NCBI GenBank assembly: GCA_014773175.1
Contig: VXCM01001325.1
Location: forward strand, 36,683-100,682
Direction: 5' to 3'
Length of the DNA stretch: 64,000 nt
DNA from: Lucifuga dentata
Taxonomy: Eukaryota; Chordata; Actinopteri; Ophidiiformes; Bythitidae
Shown here: in pieces, positions 34,905 through 47,731 of the stretch
How the letters are laid out: each line of letters opens with the position of its first letter
How positions within the stretch are numbered: the first letter of the stretch is position 1
The notes under the pieces: model-generated
Databases searched by the model: none
What the model was told of the DNA's origin: nothing
What the model saw: only the letters and a program-made list of their open reading frames with translations
Position numbers and translations under genes: made by a program

Positions 34905-35200
34905 CCTGTACCTGTCTGAGGACTTGTGGAGATCGTGCTTTTTATGGAATGAGCTCCTATTCTCCCTCCGCTTGGCTGATTCTAATTCTGCTTTTAAAAG
35001 GCAGCTAAAGACTTGTTTAGATAGTATTTTACTGTAGATCTGTGGTGTTGATGTTCTGTGTTCTTTGAATTTTCATTTGTTTTTCTTGTTTTATGTTACT
35101 CTTTTTTTTTTTTTTNTTTTTTTTTTTTTTTATCTGTGAAGCACTTTGTGACTTTTTTCTATGAAGAGTGCTATATTAAATAAATTCTACTTACTTACTA
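34905..35200 (+). mobile_element. 5'-truncated LINE 3' end
   Basis: Reads ...FLWNELLFSLRLADSN, then AFKRQLKTCL, followed by a stop at about 35037, matching the usual C-terminal end of fish L2/Rex-like reverse transcriptase ORFs (WN.LP..LR...S...FK..LKT.L). The 3' region has GAAGCACTTTGTGACTTTTT and GTGCTATATTAAATAAATTC and ends in TTAC-type tail repeats. A T-run with an N (35116) interrupts it. Confidence 0.65.
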
Positions 35201-35289
35201 TTTATATTTATTTTTTTAACCAGATTGAAAGGTTTAGGGGATTTTTTTTTTTTTTTTTTTTNTTTTTTTTTTTTTTTTTTTGTCATTTT

Positions 35290-35720
35290 AGGCTCCATTC
35301 TCTTCTCTGTTTGCTTTTTGTTTTCCCGCAGAGTCCTGCTCATCCTCGGCTCTTTCCAGGATGAGCCAGGCCCCAATGAGTTATTATTACATCCTGAGAA
35401 TATGCAAATTGAAGCAGCTCGACGGTGTGTGTTTTTGATGGAAGAATACAAATCACTGCAGACATGACACTTTTTTAATTTTCCTGATGAATGCAATGCT
35501 TCAGAAAGAGGAAGGATTGATGACAGGGTGTAATGAACTCTTTAGCATGGAGAGACTCTTGGGCTTTTCATTACACCATCCTGTGTGCAGACACTTGTCT
35601 ACAAATCTGTCCCTGTCAGCTCAGCGCTGAACTTCAGTGTGTTTGGTCCTGGTCCTGGTCCTGGTCCAGGATGTTAGCATGGCTCTGCCTGCTGCTAAAA
35701 CCCTGTCAGATGAAGCGTCA
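35290..35720. other. Non-repetitive stretch, candidate regulatory DNA
   Basis: After a T-run with N (35242-35281) there is unique-looking sequence including ATGAGTTATTATTACATCCT and GAATATGCAAATTGAAGC. No protein motif or splice structure is recognisable. Confidence 0.2.
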
Positions 35721-36372
35721 GTAACTATTCAGACTTAACTCTGTTGGTGCTTCTGTGACAGTCACTACATTTACATGAATGCTGTACGTCTTAAATCCTT
35801 ATACTTTTCTATAAGGACAAAGCATCTGTAATGCAGTTAAGCTTAAAATGTGAGTAAGATGTATAATGTACATGGACGGGTTTAATAAGATTTTGTGGTT
35901 CACTGAATGTCGGCGTTGCTTAATCAGAGTATGCGGAGAATCTGCCAGGTGAGGAAATGTGTGTGGAAGAGGTTTAATCCTATTACAACATTTACATGGC
36001 TGAATAAATCGATTTACAATAACATAATCTAGTTCTGTTTCTCTTAGTAAGCAAACGCTGATTTAAGCCAATTTCAATCTAATTATGGCGTTTATATGAC
36101 ATTTCAAAAAATGCCTTTATTGCCTGAATTGTTGAAATTTTACAGTGCATATAAGAGTGCTGAGTGTTTACATCTGAGTAATCTGATTACTTCAGTGTTC
36201 TGGTTTTTGACTTGTCATGTAAACCTGGTTTCCTGTTTCTGGTTTAATCCAGAAACTGTGGATTTCTGCTGGAGAAACCTGGGGTTTAGTCATTTAATGA
36301 TGAAAGCTATGTTAATATTTTAACACTTACTTAAATAATTTCTTACAGGTGAAATGCTGAAAGTGAAGAGGA

Positions 36373-36726
36373 GTGGCACGGTGGCTCAGTCATTAGCACT
36401 GTCACCTCACAGCGAAAAGGTCCTGGGTTCGAGTCTGACCGGGCCCTTTCTGTGTGGCGTTTGCATGTTCTCCCCGTGTCTGCGTGGGTTCCCTCTGGGT
36501 GCTCCTGCTTCCTCCCACCTCCAAAACATGCAGGTCAGGTGAACTGGAAACTCTAAATTGCCCGTAGGCGTGAATGAGTTTTTCTGTCTCTGTTTGTCAG
36601 CCCTGCGATAGACTGGCGACCTGTCCAGGGTGTACCCCGCCTCTCGCCCAATGACCACTGGGATAGGCTCCAGTGCCCCTGTGACCCTTAAGAGGACAAA
36701 CAGATATAGAAAATGGATGGATGAAA
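36373..36726 (+). mobile_element. Full-length DANA/V-SINE-like SINE
   Basis: The tRNA-derived head GGTGGCTCAGTCATTAGCAC carries an intact-looking B box GGTTCGAGTCT (36426-36436). The central domain has CTGTGTGGCGTTTGCATGTT and the tail ATAGACTGGCGACCTGTCC, then GGGATAGGCTCCAG, ending GAAAATGGATGGATG. The B box and tail suggest a fairly young copy. Confidence 0.85.
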
Positions 36727-38111
36727 GTAAGAGACTTATCACCAAAATATGCTCATCTTCAGAGATTTAAAAATTTTAGCTCAGCTTAACAACCTGCACA
36801 GAATCTGGTGGTTCTTACCAAACCCACATTATAAAAGGCAGCTGATCCTGCAACTTCCTGTCCATCACCAAATGGCTGACAGACTATCTCTTTCTTGTCT
36901 TCTGTCTTTATTTCTCACTCCTTTCTAGAAAATGTTGTTATTAGAACTTTAATTGAAACACTTTCTGGCTGCTTTGTTAGACTTTGTTAGATGGGGAACC
37001 TTCAGCTGGCCTCTGTGCTGCAGTGTGCGTGTGTGTGTGTGTGTAATGGCCTCCATTCATTATGAGGCCAGTTGATTTTCATTTACTCTCTGGGCTTCAA
37101 CAATTAAAAGGAGCAGCTGAGGAGGTTGATGGAGGAACTGGGACGCCCAGAGGTCACACACCACTTTAAGTGATAAATTAAATACGATTATCATGGCTCC
37201 ACCCCCTCCTCTCAAACACACAGACATGCACACACACACGCACACTAAAGGGTNTTATCATGGCTCCACCCCCTCCTCTCAAACACACAGACATGCACAC
37301 ACACACGCACACTAAAGGGTAGTCTTACCGTGTCTGACATGGCTTGAAATGTTGAATACTGATACCAAAAGTAGAATTTTTACTTTTGTGGTGAGTTTCA
37401 GGTAACATTTCCAAAACTACAGATACTCAAACTTCATCTCAAATTTATATTTTCATACAAATGAAATGCTTCCAAAATACATTTATATGAAATGTAATGA
37501 CAACAATACATTATTTATTAATCTAATGACAAAATATTTATACTGGGCATACCTGAATCAACCTGCAAAACACCAACAGTACTTTTGGACACGTGTTCAT
37601 GAAAAGAGACTTTTTGTTGGACTATGTCACGTGTAACCATGTCACCGTGTCACATGTTCACTGTTATTAAGGCAATAAATAAGGCAATAAATCGAGATTT
37701 CAGACATCATATGATCACTATAATTGGATTGAAATCAGAAAAATCAGAGTGAGTTTACTTATTGATCAGCTTATGCGACTGTAAACTGTAAATCGATTTA
37801 TTCAGACGTGCAAATGTTATAATTGCAGTTTGTCATTTCAGCATGCGTTTCCTCAGCGTGCATACTCTCCTCATCCTCCTGGGGCCCCAATGTAGGAGTG
37901 AAGCCCAGGAAGAATAGTTGTTGCAGAGGCATCAACTAATGGGGATCCAATGAAATAAATAAATAAATAAATAAATTCTCCCATTACACAACATGTCATG
38001 TATGTTCAGCAAAACACTTAATCCAACTAATTCCATCCATGCAAACGTCTGCCCCGCATTTTTCCCTTAATTGCACTACAGAAAAGAAATCGGAGTATAG
38101 AGCGCATGTAA

Positions 38112-38405
38112 TACCGCAATCCTTTTACTTGGAACTCCAATAAACCTGACCTCTGACACGGAAATGTGCAATGGAACAGTCATTCAACTAGGAATTCCCC
38201 GTCAGAAACTTGGGCGAGATTCAGCAAGCTCGACTTACAGTATCTGGCAATATGTTGGTAACAGATTTTCCTTTGTATCATTTTGTAGTTTTCCAGTTTT
38301 TGTAGTTTTTTGAACTGTTGCACAGCTGTTCAACGTTATTTTTACAAGCAAAGACAAACAAGAGAGTTGACGTACGTTGTACACCGTTTCTCTTCATCAT
38401 TGTGA

Positions 38406-38437
<32 letters not shown>

Positions 38438-38610
38438 AANAAAAAAAAAAAAAAACAGCAAATGTTTATAACATTCACAGATTTGCTCTGCAGATACGCA
38501 AATATGGACTAGCTGGGGCATCCATGTTTTTCCGAGCAGAAGCATGAGATCGGAAGTCAGGAAAATCCACTTGGGAATTTTCTGAGTACCGAGTGCGATA
38601 GATTGCAGCA
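38112..38610. mobile_element. TAA-flanked MITE, third copy (degenerate)
   Basis: Left end TACCGCAATCC, right end GATTGCAGCA, TAA on both sides (38109-38111 and 38611-38613). Internal words such as CTTGGAACTCCAATA and GGAATTCCCCGTCAG match the family at 40591 and 61489. An A-run with an N (38440) lies inside. Confidence 0.5.
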
Positions 38611-38929
38611 TAAACATACTGACTGGCACATTTTCACTGCGAGACCTTGTCACCCAATCAGTCATCTCATCATGTTGCCTGACCTGTCCTCTATTATTTC
38701 TTCCTGTCGTGTGTCTCGTTGCATCATCCGCCCTATCGCCTCCACGTGTCTTCTGCCCAGGCGTCTCGTCGTTTCATCTGTTCTGCCGTCTGTTCTGGTT
38801 TTCACTTTGTTGACCAAATAAAACCCAGAAGTCTTTTATCTCAATCAGGCCTATTTCTAAGTAAGCGTATTTCTATTAAGTGCACTTATTTCCATTATAA
38901 CCATTTCTAAACTATTTTTCAGCTATTTT

Positions 38930-39500
38930 GACCGTTGACATGATAAACCCAGAGCAGCAGGTTGTATCAGGTTTTGTTTGTGACAAATATTATCTCCGCA
39001 GTTTATTTTTAATCTTTTTCACTGTTGATTTTTTTTATTTTTATATTTTACTTTTCATGAGTCATTTGCATTTCTCCATTCTTCTGTTGTTCAGTTTTAT
39101 AGATTTTATAAGTTGCATTTTGCATTTTACCTTCCGTTTTGACAAATGGATTTAGAAATAAGGCTCTTAACTAAAAAATTTTTATTAGCAACTAGCAAAG
39201 AAAATCAAGAGCAATATACAAATATATGCATAAAATCTGGAAATTAAACAAAGCTATGGGTGCTGACTTAAAGTTCCGTGTGTATATTTATGTGTGTATG
39301 TGTATTTCTTTGTGTGTGTGTGCATGCATTGTAAAGCTGGTCCTCAGACCCGTTCAGTTTGGTCCAAACTAAACATAGTAACGTTAGAAAGCAAACAAAC
39401 ATGTGAGCGTTCAGGTCATGTGACACTCTGTGCTGTTACTCATCCTGCAAATAAAAAATAAAAAATAAAACTTTGTGACCTCACCGTGTGTGTTTCAGTA
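38930..39500. other. AT-rich intergenic DNA
   Basis: No gene or element recognised. Short TG-rich patch at 39295-39325. Confidence 0.4.
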
Positions 39501-39900
39501 TTTGATGTCTCATTGAATTAGCATCACAGTGTGAAAGACAAAGCTAATGGAAATGAGCTGCAGACAGGCCATACTGCTGATTGGTTCTGATATAATTAGA
39601 ATAATATCACGTCCGGCGTTAATAACAAGAGGAGGAAATAAATAACGGCGGCTCGGTTAATAGGCGGCGTGCTAAAATGGCTGCTGAGGCCAGCGTTCTG
39701 TGTGTTTGCTCATGGCTCGCTGATGGTCTGAATATTGATGTGTCGGAGCGATCGGCGTGACGGATCCTCGCTCCGCTTCTTCATCTTAATTATTCTTCTT
39801 GATAAATACATAAGGACGGAGTAAATTATGTCCGTTTTTTTCAGGCGGCGCTGAATTAGCTCAGCTGATGAATGGCACAAACAGCTCCACCTGCCTGAGA
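39500..39900. other. Non-repetitive stretch, candidate conserved regulatory DNA
   Basis: Unique-looking sequence with several TAATTA/AATTAG-type homeodomain words (GATATAATTAGAATAATATC, CATCTTAATTATTCTTC) and CG-rich islands (AACGGCGGCTCGGTTAATAG). This mix of AT-rich factor sites in GC-richer sequence is common in vertebrate conserved non-coding elements. Confidence 0.25.
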
Positions 39901-40590
39901 AGGGTTTTTTTATTTTATTTTTTTTATGCTTTATAATCTGGCTCCACAAATAATCATTTCCCCCTGACAGGAATGCAGATGTAGTTTTTAATTACTTGGT
40001 TTTACTTGTCTTATTGTTTTAGTTTTTGCTGTGTGTCTCTTTTTGTCTCATTTGTTACTGTTGGACTTTATGAATCTTTTAATATATTTTAATCCTGGTA
40101 GACACTCATAAAGAAATAAAACATAAACGTGTTTTGAAAGGTGCTGTATAAATATGTTCTTAATATGTAATTTTATCGATGGCCTGATGAACTTTATTTA
40201 TTTTTTAAGAAGCTAACAGTGTTAGGGAGTGAACACCAAATGTCACACTGTATAATCATTAGGCTTCATGTCTCTGACTTTAACCTTTGACCTTTGACTT
40301 TCACTTCATTTACTTACTCACTGATGTTTTCTTTTCTACAATTTGAGCCTGAAGCTTCATCAGAGACAAAATAATGTCCAGATTTTAGCTGAAACCAAAA
40401 GCCACATCAGAGAAATGCTAACATGTTAACATTAGCACACTATTGTGCTTAAAGGTTAGCTAGTTAGCATGCTAGCTAACATGCATGCTAAAAGTGTAGC
40501 ATATTGCCTTGCACGTTGAACATGAATGAGAATGTAAATTCTAACTGTAAACATGACAATGTGCTAGCATGTTAGCATGCTGACAGCTGA

Positions 40591-41156
40591 TGCTGCCTTC
40601 AAGACAACTTGGAACTAGAAATTTTCCAACCTCCTACTTGGAAAAATGCGATGGAATGGCACTTAAAGTCGGAGCTCTGACTTGGAAACTCGGATCAAAC
40701 CAACCTTCCCCGGCTTCAACGAGGATGACATCATTCAACATGGCGGCATCAGTGAAGGCAAGCTTTGTGAATGTAAATAATTAGATAACAGCCAAATAAA
40801 GTAATTTTTTTTTTTGCATGACATAAAATAGTCAAAATCATCACCAAGTTATCTATAGTTTATAACAACTGTTTTCCAGTGACGTGAGCATAAATAATTT
40901 CAGAAAATTGACTTTTCTGCACAAATGTTTAATACACACTGATTAATATCATTGTTACAATCCACCAAACAGTCCTTTAATCTAACTTTACTTTAGTTAG
41001 TATTTACTACTAACTGTATTTATTTTATAGTATTTATTATGTTCAGCCGTGTGTGTTGTTTATATTTGTTATCGTGGGAGCTGGAACGCTTGCAGGTCGG
41101 AACTCAGAATTTTCAACCGGGAAATTCCAACGTCCCACTTTGACTGGAACGCAGCA
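40591..41156. mobile_element. TAA-flanked MITE, first copy (PIF/Harbinger-like)
   Basis: Begins TGCTGCCTTCAAGACAACTT and ends ACTTTGACTGGAACGCAGCA, with ends inverted over roughly 70 bases. The flanks are TGA/TAA, fitting a 3-bp target. Length 566 bp, non-coding. It shares ends and interior with 61489-62048. Confidence 0.65.
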
Positions 41157-41435
41157 TAATCAATCTCATAAGCATAAGAAAAATAAAAACTTTAACACAA
41201 AGCACAGCTGAGGCTGATTATATTTAGCAACCTATGTGGTCTTTATTCTCAGGACAGAGTTTAAATTTAAACAAGAAAAGCAAAGTTTCATTTTTATCAT
41301 TTTAACATGTTAACGTTGGATTTCTGAATGTTGGATGTGGTTTGTTTTTGTAGTATTTCCTCATGAGAAGAACATTTTTATTAATGTTTGTGTTTTGATG
41401 TGAAGACAAGTAGAAATAAGATCACAGACTATAGA

Positions 41436-41474
<39 letters not shown>

Positions 41475-41989
41475 AGTGTGTGTTAGACAGTTCTGTTTAA
41501 GTATGATAAAATATTAAAAACTATCATAAGCTATGATATGTTGTAGGACATTTCAAATGGTAACTAAATAATTTTAAAATGTTTTTATTTACCTTCTATA
41601 AGATTTTACAGTTTAAGACATTAAGACAACAAAAAAGTACACTATAAAAATCTCCTTACCTCCGTCATGTTTGTCTTATTGAGTTTTTATTAATTCCTAA
41701 AAGTCTGTATCAGTTTTGTCTTTTTGTGAAGATGAATGTTGAAATAAAGCAGATGACTTCTCATGGACGAATTTTCTAAAATCAATATTCCCCTCCCTTT
41801 TTAAAAAATATTTTGCAGTGATCTGCGTAATTCTCCCTTGTTTCCAGATCTTGACACTCGTTTCAACGAAATTCCTAAATCAAGTTCATTTGTTTTGGAA
41901 ACAGTGAAAATAATCACATTATACTGACAGATTTTTTTTCTACTTTGAAGAAAATCAGATTTTCAGGATGTAATAATGGACAACATGAC

Positions 41990-42990
41990 TTAAAGGACCA
42001 TACCGGTGATCGTGAATGCCTGAGCCTAATATATGCAATTTTCATACACGTAACATTACTGACCACCCGATCGGAAAAAAATCAACCGTAGACCTTAAAT
42101 AGGTACAAAACTGGCCCATACGAATGGGCTAGTCGGGGCCTACTACATCTACTAGTCAGCTAACATGGCGGAGCCGCTTTTTAACACATCTGTGCCTGCA
42201 AGGAAGTCACTATGCATCTGTACACTTACAGTTAAGGTTAGGGTTAAGGTTAGGGTCACGGTTAGTGTGTCCTCATGTTACATCTGTGATAGCCATCGCT
42301 AATAACAGCCTGCTGACTGAGGCTCTGCCTACTAGTAGGTGTAGTAGGCCCTACTAGCCCACATTCGTATGGCTGATAACGTCACTGATAACGTCCATTT
42401 AATGGCTTGATATCTGTCTGATCAGCTGTACTGACAGTCATTTCCCAAAGCATACTACTGGAACGGTGAATTAAAAAAAAATTTCCTACCTCCCAGACCT
42501 CCATTGGTTTCAGTTCATCCTGATTCTGGTACGCCATTAAAATCAACTTGTTGATATTGAGTGTTCTTGGGATAGGTAATCCATCATCGGAAACAACACG
42601 CGTATTCAGGTTTTTTAGAAGTTACATAATTTTAACATTTAAGTGCAAAATAAATAAATAAATAAATAAATAAAAATAAAAAAGCACAGAGTGAATGTAT
42701 GTCTGCACTGGGGAATATAGTCCCAAAAGAAAAAGAAGACTTGTATTTATCGAAAAATTTAAACGACTTTGATTTCATAAGGCTGCGTAATTATTAACAG
42801 GTGAAACATCGATTTTTAAGGTGGGTGTATCACTTGAATATTTGATTTTTTAAGATTAAGAGATTTTGCAAATATCAGGAAAGCTGAAATACAGTTTTAT
42901 CGTTTGGGAAATGACTGTCAGTAACCTTACGTGTATGAAAATTGAATATACTAGACTAAAACATGCAAAATGGCCGGTATGGTCCTTTAA
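41990..42990. mobile_element. TTAA-ended palindromic MITE, copy B, with a nested element
   Basis: Ends TTAAAGGACCATACCGGTGA and, inverted, the same word at 42970-42990 (CCGGTATGGTCCTTTAA). The interior shares GTACGCCATTAAAATCAACT with copies A, C and D. A second palindromic element is nested at 42116-42372, making this copy longer (1.0 kb) than A (0.62 kb). Confidence 0.75.
42116..42372. mobile_element. Nested palindromic element with telomere-like core
   Basis: Left arm 42116-42156 (CCATACGAATGGGCTAGTCG, then GGCCTACTACATCTACTAGT) is the inverse of right arm 42331-42372. Between the arms, 42231-42266 carries GTTAAGGTTAGGG-type tandem words resembling the TTAGGG telomere repeat. No coding frame. 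Confidence 0.7.
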
Positions 42991-43599
42991 GAAAAACAGC
43001 GATAATATGTTTTAGTGTAAAGTTCTTCCCGGAGATAAACTTTTTTTCCTTTGCAGATCATCCTGTACTTTATGAAAACACAAATGCTTATTAATGTCAC
43101 ATCCTTCAGCAGCGGCGACAACTCAACCTGAAAAAAAAAAAAAAAAAAAAAAAAAAGAATAATAGCAGGCTGCAGAGAGATGGCGTAAAAAAACAAAAAC
43201 AGAGAGGACGTGAACATCCATTGCACTTCAAATATTATCTCACGGTGTCAGAGGACTGATGGGACGGCGGCGTGGATGTACGACGAGCTGAGGCGCCGCT
43301 CATCCATCTGCTCGCCGTACCAGGTCTGAGAGCCCACCTGCTGGGAGGGGGAGGGGATTATAAAGAGCAGAGAGGCCCAGGTACGAGCCACCGAGGACGA
43401 ATAGGAGCAGGAGACGGTAATAACAGCAGAGTGGTTTTGTGGTTTTGGTGGATTAACAGAGACCTCGGCTGCTATGACGACTTCATTTTACTGTTCGTTC
43501 TTCAATTGTTCCGCCAGCTGATGGCGTTGCATACATTAACCCCGCCCCCCTCCGTTAGGACGGGGGATGAGCTGACAGGATTAAAGCAACGCTCATCTT

Positions 43600-43794
43600 T
43601 CTCTCACACACACAGAAACACAAAATTGCACACACACACACACACATACTCAGAAATACAGAATCACGCACATAGAGAAACATAGAAACATACACACAAA
43701 CAGACACACAAACACCCTACACAGAACAACAAACACACTAATGAACACAAGTACATGTATACCCATATACACACAAACACACACATACGTACAT

Positions 43795-43832
<38 letters not shown>

Positions 43833-43935
43833 ACACATACACACACACACAAGTGGGTGTACCCACACAGAAATACACAATCACACACATAAACACAGAA
43901 ACATACACACAAACACACACACACAATGGACAACA

Positions 43936-43966
<31 letters not shown>

Positions 43967-44400
43967 CCAAAGCAAAAAATACACTAATTAACACACTAAC
44001 ATATGCACAAACACATACACATACACACAAAGAAATACAAAATCACACATATAAACACAAAAACACTGCACATACACAGACACACACACACACACACACA
44101 AAGCAAAAAATACACTAATGAACACGCGTACATNCACATACACAGACACACACACACACACACACAAAGCAAAAAATACACTAATGAACACGCGTACATG
44201 CACACCCACCCACACACACACACACAAAAACGCACACAACACACAGAGAAATACAGAATCGCACATATAGAGAAACACAGAAACATACACACATACACAC
44301 GAATATATATACACACACATACGCGCACAGAAATACAGAATCACACATATAGAGAAACACACAGACATACACATGATAGCCAACACACACACACTCATGC
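43600..44400. repeat. 0.8-kb CA-rich compound microsatellite
   Basis: Almost continuous CA/CACATA/CAGAAATACA repeats with higher-order units such as AGAAATACAGAATCACACAT repeated several times. Long open frames of Thr-His or Cys-Val in it are repeat artefacts. A short segment is duplicated across the N at 44134. Confidence 0.9.
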
Positions 44401-44719
44401 AGACACTCATAGATGATGTTATTTCCTCTCTGTTGGTTTTTGTATCTTAATTGTGCTACAAACGCAGATTTGACGTTATCAGACAAACCTGCTTATTAAA
44501 TATCATTTCATTCATTTCAGCAGGAATAAAGGCTGAAAAACAGAAAAAAAAACAAAAAAATNAAAAAAAAAAAAAAAAACAGCAAAAACAGCTTTGTTCT
44601 TCCAAGAACTATTAGTAAAAAGATCAAACTTTATTCTTTCATCTTTGAAACACTTTGTTAGTGATGTGCAGCCATGATGACGGAGATGTTCCAGTAAATG
44701 ATTTGGAGTAAAAATCAGA

Positions 44720-44739
44720 GAGAGTAAAAGCCCCCTGGG

Positions 44740-44778
<39 letters not shown>

Positions 44779-44802
44779 CCNAGAGAGTAAAAGCCCCCTG
44801 GG

Positions 44803-44841
<39 letters not shown>

Positions 44842-44850
44842 CCCACTTCA
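44720..44850. repeat. (GA)n tract duplicated across an N
   Basis: AGAGAGTAAAAGCCCCCTGG plus a GA run occurs twice on either side of the N at 44781. A CA run follows at 44930-44983. Confidence 0.85.
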
Positions 44851-44941
44851 TTACATGTCTGTGGAAATGATGCAAACAGCTGATCACTTTATTCCCACTC
44901 TGCACTGTAAAAACACACAGCTGAGACAGACACACACACAC

Positions 44942-44986
<45 letters not shown>

Positions 44987-44999
44987 TGCGCTCCAAACA

Positions 45000-47700
45000 G
45001 GACAACGGCTGGATGACAGAGACAAACATTGACAGTAAAAAATAATAATTTCTGCTGAAAAACTCTTTTACATTTAAATGTTTTATATATGAAAATGCAC
45101 TTTAATTCTTATTCAAAATTAAATTTGATGATTACATATTCTATTTTGAAATTTCACACCTCATAAAACATCACGTGACATTCTATATGTGATTTTCTAC
45201 TTTTTCCCCTAAACTGCTAATACCCTAACAACCACCTCAAACACTATAGCAACCATCTAATGACACTAACAACCACCTAAAACACCATAGCAACCATCTA
45301 GTCATCCTAGCAATAATATCTGACTGTCAATGTAACTGTTAACATGTTAACATTGTTTTCATGTCTAAGACAATATTTAGGCAACATATATGAAATTAAT
45401 CTCAGACGACACGTGGAAGATCATTTCTGGTCATTTTTAACCAATTTACATTGAAACTTAACATTCTTACAAAACTTTGAATTTCACAATAGAAATGAAA
45501 AGAATGAAAAGATATATGAGCATGTAACTCTTGTTATGCTGAAAGAAACTTCAAAACAAAAATTCAATAGAACTATTCATGATGTTGCTATAGTCACATC
45601 TGAAGTTTAAAGCTTGAGTTAAAAAGTCTTAATGTGAGGATAAATATAGTTTCTGCTGAAACTCCCTGACTGATAAAAGTGTCACATCACGTTTTTCTCT
45701 TCATGATTAAACGTGTGACTGCTCTTCGTGTTATCAGCGGCGAGGTCTAATAAAACTCATCTGATTAGATCAGCCATGACTCACTTTGGCTGAGGTGTGT
45801 GTGGAGGTTTTTACAGTGCTGAGCTGTTTTCCATATAGATGCAGTGTGAGGAGGCGCGGGGCCTCTAACACGGAGCTCCACGCTCACACACACCAGGAGC
45901 AGCTTCATGTTTCATTCATGCTGCTCCTCATTTCACCTCCGGCTCTGTTTATTTCTGCTTTAGACTTTTTTCTTTAAAACTGCTTGTTGATGACTCCTGA
46001 ACATGTCAAACTATCAGCGCTAATAATTGCTTAAGGAGCTGCAACTTTCAGCAAATGTTGGTTCCAGCTCCAAACACTCTTCCTCCTCTTCTTCCTCCTC
46101 CTCCTCCTCCTCTGCTTTCCTCAGATGAATTTTTGATTTGGCTCCTCTCTGTGTGACTCTCAGCACAAAGGTTCTCTCTGTAATTCAAAGTGATCGCTGT
46201 AAGTGAAAGAATGAAAAAGAATAATGGAGCGTCGCCGCTTCCTGCGACAGCCATCCTTCTTTTGATTCCATCGTGTTTGGTGGGAAAATCTGTCAAGTGC
46301 TGCTCTTTTCTTTCTTTTTTTGATTAGTTCAGTTTCTTTCTTCTCTCGCTCTCTTTTTGTTCTTGACTCAGGGATCCTAAAGAGAGTTCTTCCTCCTTCT
46401 CATCTTCCTCTGTGGTGAAGTTGGGAACGCTGGTGTTGTGCTGAGGAAGATGAATCGGTACATGCACCGGCCTCAGGGTAGTTCTCCTCTCTCTTTGGGT
46501 CAGTGCCATTTCTCCTCAGATCGCGACGCCGCCGCTCAACTGGAGCTGCCAGCTGATTAATCCCAATTAGATGGGCTGTCACTTTCCTGCAGAGTGTGTG
46601 TGTGTGTGTGCGTGTGTGTGTGTGGGGGGGGGGGTGACTGGATGAGAGCAGAAGAAGAAAGGAAGAGGATCTTTCCACATATTTTTCTGTCTGCAGACAG
46701 GAATAACAAGCTGGAATCTGAACCAAAGCACTTTATATTATCCCATAAATGTCATTACCCCTGTAAAGCCTGAAATAATTATCAGAAAATTCTAATTTTT
46801 TGCAATTTATTTCTTTATTGAACCTTTTAATAAACTGAAAAAAAATCTGAATTTTCTTTTTTGTTTTTTTGCATATATAAATATATATTTATATATATCT
46901 ATATTTGCATCACATTTGATACATCAGGCATTTATTTAACTTTAACTCTTTTTTATATAGATATGATATAATAGTGGTTTTGATCAATAACTGATTATGA
47001 TGATGATGTAGAGGTCTCAGGAAATCATGGATCAAATGTGACACAAATGGCGTTATAAGTTTAAGAAAAACCATGTCATGAACCAAAATATGTTATTTTA
47101 TACACAGGTTTGTTCATGAAAGGCCATTAACAGGTTTTTATGCTTTCTCTGTGTTTATAGAGGTATTAAGGTTATTATATAAACCTTAAACTGAGAACAA
47201 TTTTTTTTTTTTTTTTTTTTTTAGATTAAGGTAGAATGTAATGTCAAGTTCTTGCTGCTCTGAATTCTATTAGAAAGTAGATGTCAAAACAGTAACGAAA
47301 ATGAGAAAAGTTTATAAAACAATATGTATATTATTTTCTGTTTTTTTGCTGTGACATGTGACCTGCAAAACTGAAAAACAAAGAGTCAAAGAATTTCCTT
47401 TATAAAGTTAGAGAAGTTTGATGGAGGCACATTGTCAAAAATAAGAAGATTTCTGCCAACCAATCAAATTCAGCTTCAGCAAGTCTGCAAGTCCATCTTC
47501 ATTTTTTTCCACCTGCAACTCTGTGATCCTACATCCTGGTATCTTTGGTGTCATCACCTTTTTTAGAAGCCACACCCACCTGTATTAAATTTCTTATTTG
47601 ATCATTCCTTGTTCCTTGGTAAGGAAACTACAGGGAGCTTCAGAACACACCATATTCTGCCCTGTTAAACCTATTTCTTCATCCAGACTTTTGTCCTCAA
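45000..47700. other. Intergenic DNA without recognised genes
   Basis: Contains a CCT-rich tract at 46078-46110 and a TG/G-run at 46597-46634. Around 46540-46575 unique sequence includes CTGATTAATCCCAATTAGAT, a homeodomain-type double site (candidate regulatory). AT-rich from 46860 to 47230. No protein motif found. Confidence 0.4.
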
Positions 47701-47731
47701 AATTTTCTGTGTTACAACCTTTCCTAAAGAA

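Noticed and set aside
36354..36745. Open frames on both strands at 36.4-36.7 kb
   Set aside because: They lie entirely inside a SINE.
43272..44486. Many overlapping Thr-His or Cys-Val open frames
   Set aside because: They are translations of the CA/TG repeat on both strands and show no other sequence.
46048..46726. Minus-strand frames with Arg/Glu/Ser-rich sequence
   Set aside because: Caused by CCT and GA-rich repeats. No conserved domain is visible.
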